Below, piece after piece: positions 59,198 to 64,000 of a stretch of 64,000 nucleotides of DNA (its first letter is position 1; every line of letters starts with the position of its first letter). The notes below the pieces were generated by a model. It had not been told where the DNA came from. It saw nothing but the letters and a program-made list of their open reading frames with translations, and did not search any database. Source of the stretch: Variovorax sp. CF079. Its GTDB lineage: Bacteria > Pseudomonadota > Gammaproteobacteria > Burkholderiales > Burkholderiaceae_C. Location of the stretch: contig NZ_FMZU01000012.1 in NCBI RefSeq assembly GCF_900101545.1, forward strand, positions 124,001 through 188,000, read 5' to 3'. Both the position numbers and the translations under genes were made by a program.

Positions 59198-61225
59198 ATG
59201 ACTTCTTCGATCCAGGTGCTCGGCGCCTGCCCGCACGATTGCCCCGACACCTGCGCACTCGTGACCACCGTGCAGGACGGCGTCGCCGTCAAGCTGCAAG
59301 GCAACCCGGCGCATCCGCACACGGCCGGCGTGCTCTGCACCAAGGTCTCGCGCTACATCGAACGCAACGACCATGCCGAGCGTCTTGTCCAGCCCTTGAA
59401 GCGCATCGGCCCCAAGGGCAGCGGCCGCTTCGAAGCGGTGACATGGGAAGCTGCCCTTGATGACATCGCCGCGCGCTTGAGCGAGTGCAAAAGTAACAAT
59501 CCGGAAACGATTGTGCCTTACAGCTACGCCGGAACCATGGGTTTGGTGCAGGGCGAATCGATGGACCGTCGTTTTTTTCACAAGCTTGGCGCGTCGCTGC
59601 TGGACCGCACGATCTGCTCGACCGCTGGCGGTGAAGCTTTAAGTTTTACTTTGGGCGGCAAGGTCGGCATGCGGGTCGAGTTTTTCGCCGAAGCGAAGCT
59701 GATCCTGATCTGGGGCAGCAACTCGATCGCGAGCAACCTGCATTTCTGGCGCCACGCGCAAGCCGCCAAGCGCGCCGGCGCGCGGCTGGTGTGCATCGAT
59801 CCGCGCAAGACCGAGACCGCCGACAAGTGCGACGAGCACGTCGCCTTGCTGCCGGGCACCGACGCGGCGCTGGCCCTGGCGTTGATGCACGAGCTGATCG
59901 TCAACGACTGGCTGGACCGCGACTACATCGCGCAGCACACCCTGGGCTGGGAGCAGCTTCGCGAGCGCGCCCTGCAATGGCCGCCGGCGCGCGCGGCTGA
60001 AGTCTGCGGCGTGCCCGAGGCGCAGATCGTGGCGCTCGCACGCGCCTATGGAACCACCAAGCCGGCCGCGATCCGTCTCAACTACGGCATGCAGCGCGTG
60101 CGCGGCGGCGGCAATGCGGCACGCGCCATCGCCTGCCTGCCCGCGCTGGTCGGCGCCTGGCGGGATCGGGCCGGCGGCCTGCTCCTGAGCAGCTCGGGCC
60201 TGTTCCCGGTGGACCGCGCCGCCTTGCAGCGGCCCGACCTGCTGGCCGGCCGGCGCCCGCGCACCATCAACATGAGCGCGATCGGCGATGCGCTGCTCGA
60301 TACTGCGAACCCGATCCACGCGCTGGTGGTCTACAACAGCAACCCGGTCGCGGTCGCGCCGGAGTCGGGCAAGGTGGTGGCCGGCTTTGCGCGCGAGGAC
60401 CTGTTCACCGTGGTGCTCGAGCAGTTCCAGACCGACACCGCCGACCATGCCGACTACGTGTTGCCGGCCACCACGCAGCTCGAGCACTGGGACATCCATA
60501 CCAGCTACGGCCACACCGACGTGCTCTTGAACCGCCCGGCCGTGGCGCCGCGTGGCGAGGCCCGCAGCAACACCTGGGTGTTTCGCGAACTCGCGCGGCG
60601 CATGGGCTTCGACGAGCCCTGCTTCTCGGACGACGACGAGACGCTGTGCCGCAGCGCCTTCGCGCCCGGCGCGATCGACTTCGACGAGCTGCAGGCGCAG
60701 GGCTTCACCAGCCTGAAGCTGCCCGATGCACCCTTTGCCGAAGGCGCATTCCCCACGCCCTCGGGCCGCTGCGAGTTCTTCAGCGCCCGGCTCGCTGCGC
60801 TGGGCCAGGACGGCCTGCCCGACCATGTGCCGAACTACGAACCCGCGGGCAGCTCCAAGGCGTTTCCGCTCGCGATGATCTCGCCGCCGGCGCGCAACTT
60901 CCTCAATTCGAGCTTCGTCAACGTGAAAAGCCTGCGTGCCATCGAGGGCGAGCCGCTTCTCGAGATCCATGAAGCCGATGCGGCAGCGCGCGGCATCGTC
61001 GACGGCGCCACGGTGCGCGTGTTCAACGAGCGCGGCGAGCACCGCTGCCGCGCTGAAGTCTCGCGCCGGGCCCGGCCCGGCGTGGTGCACGGCCTCGGCA
61101 TCTGGTGGCGCAAGCTCGGGCTCGACGGCACCAACGTCAACCAGCTCACGAGCCAGCGCTTGACCGACATCGGGCGTGGGCCGACCTTCTACGACTGCCT
61201 GGTCGAGGTAGCTCCAGATGCCTGA
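59198..61225 (+). CDS. Molybdopterin oxidoreductase with 4Fe-4S centre
   Basis: A 675-residue DMSO-reductase-family enzyme. The N-terminal iron-sulfur ligands are C11, C15, C19 and C47. RTIC140STAGGEAL, in the position of the active-site residue in formate dehydrogenases, makes C140 a possible Mo ligand (inference). The molybdopterin-guanine binding parts LILIWGSNSIASN, VCIDPRKTETADKCD, YNSNPVAVAP and QTDTADHADYVLPATTQLE follow, and the C-terminal domain contains MISPPARNFLNSSF. No leader is visible, so it is cytoplasmic. The substrate is unknown; small- or nitrogen-compound oxidation is possible. No partner electron-transfer subunit is adjacent. Confidence 0.9.
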   Translation: MTSSIQVLGACPHDCPDTCALVTTVQDGVAVKLQGNPAHPHTAGVLCTKVSRYIERNDHAERLVQPLKRIGPKGSGRFEAVTWEAALDDIAARLSECKSNNPETIVPYSYAGTMGLVQGESMDRRFFHKLGASLLDRTICSTAGGEALSFTLGGKVGMRVEFFAEAKLILIWGSNSIASNLHFWRHAQAAKRAGARLVCIDPRKTETADKCDEHVALLPGTDAALALALMHELIVNDWLDRDYIAQHTLGWEQLRERALQWPPARAAEVCGVPEAQIVALARAYGTTKPAAIRLNYGMQRVRGGGNAARAIACLPALVGAWRDRAGGLLLSSSGLFPVDRAALQRPDLLAGRRPRTINMSAIGDALLDTANPIHALVVYNSNPVAVAPESGKVVAGFAREDLFTVVLEQFQTDTADHADYVLPATTQLEHWDIHTSYGHTDVLLNRPAVAPRGEARSNTWVFRELARRMGFDEPCFSDDDETLCRSAFAPGAIDFDELQAQGFTSLKLPDAPFAEGAFPTPSGRCEFFSARLAALGQDGLPDHVPNYEPAGSSKAFPLAMISPPARNFLNSSFVNVKSLRAIEGEPLLEIHEADAAARGIVDGATVRVFNERGEHRCRAEVSRRARPGVVHGLGIWWRKLGLDGTNVNQLTSQRLTDIGRGPTFYDCLVEVAPDA

Positions 61226-61234
61226 GAGGTACGC

Positions 61235-62371
61235 GTGAACAGGAGGCGCGCGGTCTTCGCTGCGGCTGCCATGCTGTGCCTGGCCGGCTGCGCCGACCTC
61301 GGCTATTACTGGCAGTCGGCCAGCGGCCATCTCGGGCTCATGCGCGCGGCGCGGCCGGTGCCCGAATGGTTGCAGGATCCCGGCGCGCCCGACGCGCTCA
61401 AGGCCAAGCTGGAACTCGCGCAGCGCATCCGCCGCTTCGCCTCCTCCGAGCTCGGCCTGCCCGACAACCCGAGCTACAAGGCCTATGCCAACCTGCATCG
61501 CCCGGCCGCGGTCTGGAACGTGGTGGCCGCGCCGCCCTATTCGCTCACGCTCAAGACCTGGTGCTTCCCGGTCGCGGGCTGCGTCGGCTATCGCGGCTAC
61601 TACAACGACGCCGATGCCAGGGCCGAGGCGGAGGCCCAGCGCGCGCTGGGCCTGGAGGCGGCGGTTTATCCGGTGCCGGCCTATTCCACGCTCGGCTGGA
61701 TGAACTGGGCCGGCGGCGATCCCTTGCTTTCCACCTTCATCGGCTACCCGGAAGGCGAGCTGGCGCGCATCGTGTTCCACGAGCTCGCGCACCAGGTGCT
61801 CTATGTGCCGGACGACACCATGTTCAACGAGTCTTTTGCGACCGCGGTGGAGCGCATCGGCGGTGCGCGCTGGCTGCAGACCCAGGCCGGCGACGCGGCG
61901 CGGCTCGAATATGCGCAGTTCGATGGGCGGCGCCAGCAGTTCCGCGCCCTTGCGGCGGAGACGCGCCGCGCGCTCGCGGGCATCTATGCCTCGAAGGAGG
62001 CGCAGGCCGGCGATTGGCCGGCGGTCGATGCGATGAAGAAGGCGGCCATGGACGATTTCCGCCAGCGCTACGCCGTGCTGCGCGCGGGCTGGACCGGCCC
62101 GCGCCAGGGCGCCTACGACGCCTGGGTGGCGCGCGCCAACAATGCGATGTTCGGCGCGCAGGCCGCCTACGACGAACTGGTGCCTGCCTTCGAGGCGCTG
62201 TTCGAACGCGAGGGCCGGGACTGGCCGCGCTTCTACGCCGCGGTCAAGCGCTTCGCCGCGCTGCCCAAGGCCGGGCGTGCGCAGGCGCTGAAAGCCGCTG
62301 CCGTCCCCGCCACGGCGGACACGCTCACCCCACAACCCCACAACCACGACAAGGGAGGCCGCGGTGCCTGA
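61235..62371 (+). CDS. Lipoprotein zinc aminopeptidase-like protein (PF10023 type)
   Basis: A 378-residue lipoprotein (lipobox LCLAGC) with a gluzincin-type active site: VFHELAHQVLYV followed by FNESFATAVERIGG, that is HExxH plus a downstream glutamate. Upstream blocks include WNVVAAPPYSLTLKTWCFPV and GYRGYYNDADARAEAEAQRA, typical of the PF10023 putative aminopeptidases. Its 3' end, a His/Asp/Lys-containing tail, overlaps the next gene by 8 bases. It is probably an outer-membrane or periplasmic peptidase. Substrate is unknown. Confidence 0.85.
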   Translation: MNRRRAVFAAAAMLCLAGCADLGYYWQSASGHLGLMRAARPVPEWLQDPGAPDALKAKLELAQRIRRFASSELGLPDNPSYKAYANLHRPAAVWNVVAAPPYSLTLKTWCFPVAGCVGYRGYYNDADARAEAEAQRALGLEAAVYPVPAYSTLGWMNWAGGDPLLSTFIGYPEGELARIVFHELAHQVLYVPDDTMFNESFATAVERIGGARWLQTQAGDAARLEYAQFDGRRQQFRALAAETRRALAGIYASKEAQAGDWPAVDAMKKAAMDDFRQRYAVLRAGWTGPRQGAYDAWVARANNAMFGAQAAYDELVPAFEALFEREGRDWPRFYAAVKRFAALPKAGRAQALKAAAVPATADTLTPQPHNHDKGGRGA

Positions 62372-62696
62372 CATCCATATCGAACGCAGCCACACGCTGG
62401 GCATCGAGGCCGCGCGCGCGGTGGCGCGCCAGTGGATGCAGAAGGTCGAGCGCGACTACGGCCTTGCCTGCAGCTACGACGAAGGCGAGCGCCGCGATGT
62501 CGCCCAGTTCACGCGCCCCGGCATCGACGGCAGCGTCGAAGTCACCGCCGACAGCTTCAGGTTGCGCGCGACGCTCGGTCTTTTGTACGCCAGCTTCAGC
62601 GATCAGATCGAGCAGCGCCTGCAGCGCAACCTCGATGAGCTGCTGGGCACGAGCGAGGCGGACGACGACGCCTACAACGATAAAGATTGGTTGTAG
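62364..62696 (+). CDS. Polyhydroxyalkanoate-system family protein
   Basis: A 110-residue protein of the family annotated in PHA-granule (PHA_gran_rgn) contexts: IHIERSHTLGIEAARAVARQ, EVTADSFRLRATLGLLYASF, DQIEQRLQRNLDELLG. GTG was chosen as the start with AGGGAGG 6 bases upstream; it overlaps the aminopeptidase gene. It suggests a granule-associated role in carbon storage, which is the family description and not shown here. Confidence 0.85.
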   Translation: MPDIHIERSHTLGIEAARAVARQWMQKVERDYGLACSYDEGERRDVAQFTRPGIDGSVEVTADSFRLRATLGLLYASFSDQIEQRLQRNLDELLGTSEADDDAYNDKDWL

Positions 62697-62708
62697 GCGC
62701 GGGCGCGT

Positions 62709-62963
62709 TCAGCGCAGCGATTTGATGAGGTCGATGTACTTCTGCTTGGCCTCGTCGGCGCCCAGGCCTTTCTGAGCCGTCCAGGCGTCCCACTTGGCGC
62801 GCGCGACGATGTCGCTGAAGCTGGGCTTCTTCTCGGTGTTGTCGCCCTGGGTGGCCTGCTTGAAGAGGCCGTAGATCTTGAGCAGCGTCGGGTTGTCCGG
62901 CCGTTCGGCGAGCAGTTTGGAGTTGGCTTGGGCGGCTTCGAACAGGGCGTTCAGATCGGACAT
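62709..62963 (-). CDS. Acyl-CoA-binding protein
   Basis: An 84-residue protein of the eukaryote-type acyl-CoA-binding (ACBP) family. It has the characteristic LLKIYGLFKQATQGDN and ARAKWDAWTAQKGLGADEAK stretches, whose Tyr and Lys contact the CoA phosphate. ACBPs are common in eukaryotes and sporadic in bacteria, mostly proteobacteria. It would buffer long-chain acyl-CoA and so supports the acyl-CoA theme of the window. Confidence 0.92.
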   Translation of the reverse strand: MSDLNALFEAAQANSKLLAERPDNPTLLKIYGLFKQATQGDNTEKKPSFSDIVARAKWDAWTAQKGLGADEAKQKYIDLIKSLR

Positions 62964-63022
62964 GGCGGCAGGCGGGTTGGAACAAGGACGCGCATCTTAA
63001 GTGACGCTGTCGTTGATAAAGA

Positions 63023-63853
63023 TCAGTCGGAGAGCCCCGCGCGCGCCAGTTCCACGTCAAGCCGTTCTCGCGCATCGGCCGGCTCCAGGGCGGCCGCTTT
63101 CTCGTAGAGGCGCGTGGCTTCGGCCATGCGCGAATCGCCCTCCAGCATCAAAAGACCGCGGGCGTATTCCATCAGCGCGCTGGCCGAATGGGGATTGAGC
63201 TGCAGGCCGCGCCCGAACAGCTCGATCGCGGTTTCGGCGCGCACGCCGTAGGTCATGCGGCCCACCAGCATCCCGACCTTGTCGATGACTTCGGCGTGGA
63301 AGGCCGCGAGCGCGATGTGCGCATCGGCATGATGCGGCTGCAGCTCGATCACGCGCTCGAGCGCGCCCTTGACCTTGGTGCCCAGGCCCTGCGCCAGCGC
63401 GCGTGCCACGCTGATGCCCTGGCTGTAGCGCCCCAGCGCATAGGCTTGCCAGTACAGCGCCTGGCAGTTGTCGGGCTCCGCGGCGACCTGCGCGGTGGCG
63501 CGCTCGACCACCTGCCTGAACAGGGCTTGCCGCACGGCCTCGCGCGGTTCCAGATAGTTGGCATAGATGGCCGTGGCCTGGTTCGCGAGCGCCAGCCCCT
63601 CGCGGCCGTGCCGCAGGCCCATGGCGGCAGCACGCTCGAACTCGCCGCTGTGGTACAGCGCCCAACCCTCGGCCAGCGGTCCGGGCACCGGCGGCTGCAG
63701 GCCCTGGCCGGCATGCAGCTGCGGCCAGTGGCTGAGCAGGTTGGCCGTGTCGAAGTACGGCGCGTCTCTGTAGGGCAAAAGTGTCCATGGCTCCGTGGCA
63801 GGCACCGTGCCGGTCGACAACAGCGAAAGGGGTTGGATGTCGTGGTGGGGCAT
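63023..63853 (-). CDS. Tetratricopeptide-repeat protein
   Basis: A 276-residue all-helical protein with TPR-like repeats: LAEGWALYHSGEFERAAAMG, DNCQALYWQAYALGRYSQGI, HADAHIALAAFHAEVID and ASALMEYARGLLMLEGDSRM. No signal peptide or enzymatic motif is seen. It probably mediates protein contacts. The neighbour upstream is a partial gene at the window edge, and the ACBP gene follows after 59 bases. Confidence 0.8.
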   Translation of the reverse strand: MPHHDIQPLSLLSTGTVPATEPWTLLPYRDAPYFDTANLLSHWPQLHAGQGLQPPVPGPLAEGWALYHSGEFERAAAMGLRHGREGLALANQATAIYANYLEPREAVRQALFRQVVERATAQVAAEPDNCQALYWQAYALGRYSQGISVARALAQGLGTKVKGALERVIELQPHHADAHIALAAFHAEVIDKVGMLVGRMTYGVRAETAIELFGRGLQLNPHSASALMEYARGLLMLEGDSRMAEATRLYEKAAALEPADARERLDVELARAGLSD

Positions 63854-63873
63854 GCGATGGAAGGATGGAATTT

Positions 63874-64000
63874 TCAGACCGTTGCTCTGTGATCTTCGCC
63901 TGTGTAAGCGCTGCTCAGTGTCAGCAAATGCCGCCGTTGTTCCGTCGCCAAGTAGGGTGCCAGCAGATGCAACGTGTGGTGGGCGCCGCGCAGCAGGGCG
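63874..64000 (-). CDS. C-terminal part of an unidentified gene, cut by the window edge
   Basis: Forty-one codons ending in TGA on the minus strand give ALLRGAHHTLHLLAPYLATE, then QRRHLLTLSSAYTGEDHRAT and V. The frame continues beyond the window. It is helical and rich in Leu, His and Arg. No family is recognised from this fragment, so the function is unknown. It would precede the TPR gene on the same strand by 20 bases. Confidence 0.5.
   Translation of the reverse strand, partial: ALLRGAHHTLHLLAPYLATEQRRHLLTLSSAYTGEDHRATV

Overview
The window is GC-rich, densely coding DNA from a betaproteobacterium. Several things together suggest the Comamonadaceae, most like Variovorax or a close relative: two Bug/TctC-type binding proteins plus a TctBA permease, a NodIJ-type exporter, a betaproteobacterial-type H-NS, a polyhydroxyalkanoate-system protein and a compact metabolic gene set. 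The genus is inference. I saw no rRNA, tRNA, CRISPR array, insertion sequence or phage gene.

Layout. 1-5.4 kb: end of a branched-chain-type ABC uptake operon (livM-livG-livF, an acyl-CoA synthetase, livK). 5.5-10.2 kb: a LysR-psuG-DUF4124 cluster divergent from a PLP enzyme and a TctC-type binding protein. 10.2-18.2 kb: a hemerythrin-like protein, then a three-gene phosphorelay: a 1951-residue hybrid kinase with eight tandem GAF domains, an Hpt protein and a response regulator with a class III cyclase domain. 18.2-22.4 kb: an accessory island with a 500 bp stretch lacking a convincing gene, two small secreted or membrane proteins, a methyltransferase, an H-NS protein with a duplicated DNA-binding domain, and a deletion scar with three damaged genes. 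22.4-24.4 kb: tctBA. 24.5-30.8 kb: RRM protein, DEAD-box helicase, acyl-CoA dehydrogenase, MHYT protein, and an SDR/LysR divergent pair. 30.8-35.2 kb: LysR-nodI-nodJ-lipoprotein operon. 35.3-38.8 kb: GST, PPOX-like protein, P450 and ArsR regulator. 38.8-46.1 kb: orphan TctC, AMP nucleosidase, glutathione reductase, a Q-rich FecR protein and an esterase. 46.1-49.9 kb: a TRAP transporter with an enlarged DctM and a terminator between dctP and dctQ. 50-64 kb: rhodanese, LysM protein, CoaX, two hydrolases in an overlapping pair, GlpQ-like phosphodiesterase, ArgE with a DUF445 protein, a Leu-type binding protein, a molybdopterin oxidoreductase, a lipoprotein peptidase, a PHA-system protein, acyl-CoA-binding protein and a TPR protein.

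The common theme is scavenging of organic acids and amino acids: ABC, TTT and TRAP uptake systems, CoA ligation and acyl-CoA dehydrogenation, with many LysR/ArsR regulators next to their likely targets. The points most worth a second look are the eight-GAF phosphorelay with its atypical cyclase, the H-NS with two DNA-binding domains, the three-gene decay scar, the probable CTG start of the DUF445 gene, and the P450 lacking the I-helix threonine.
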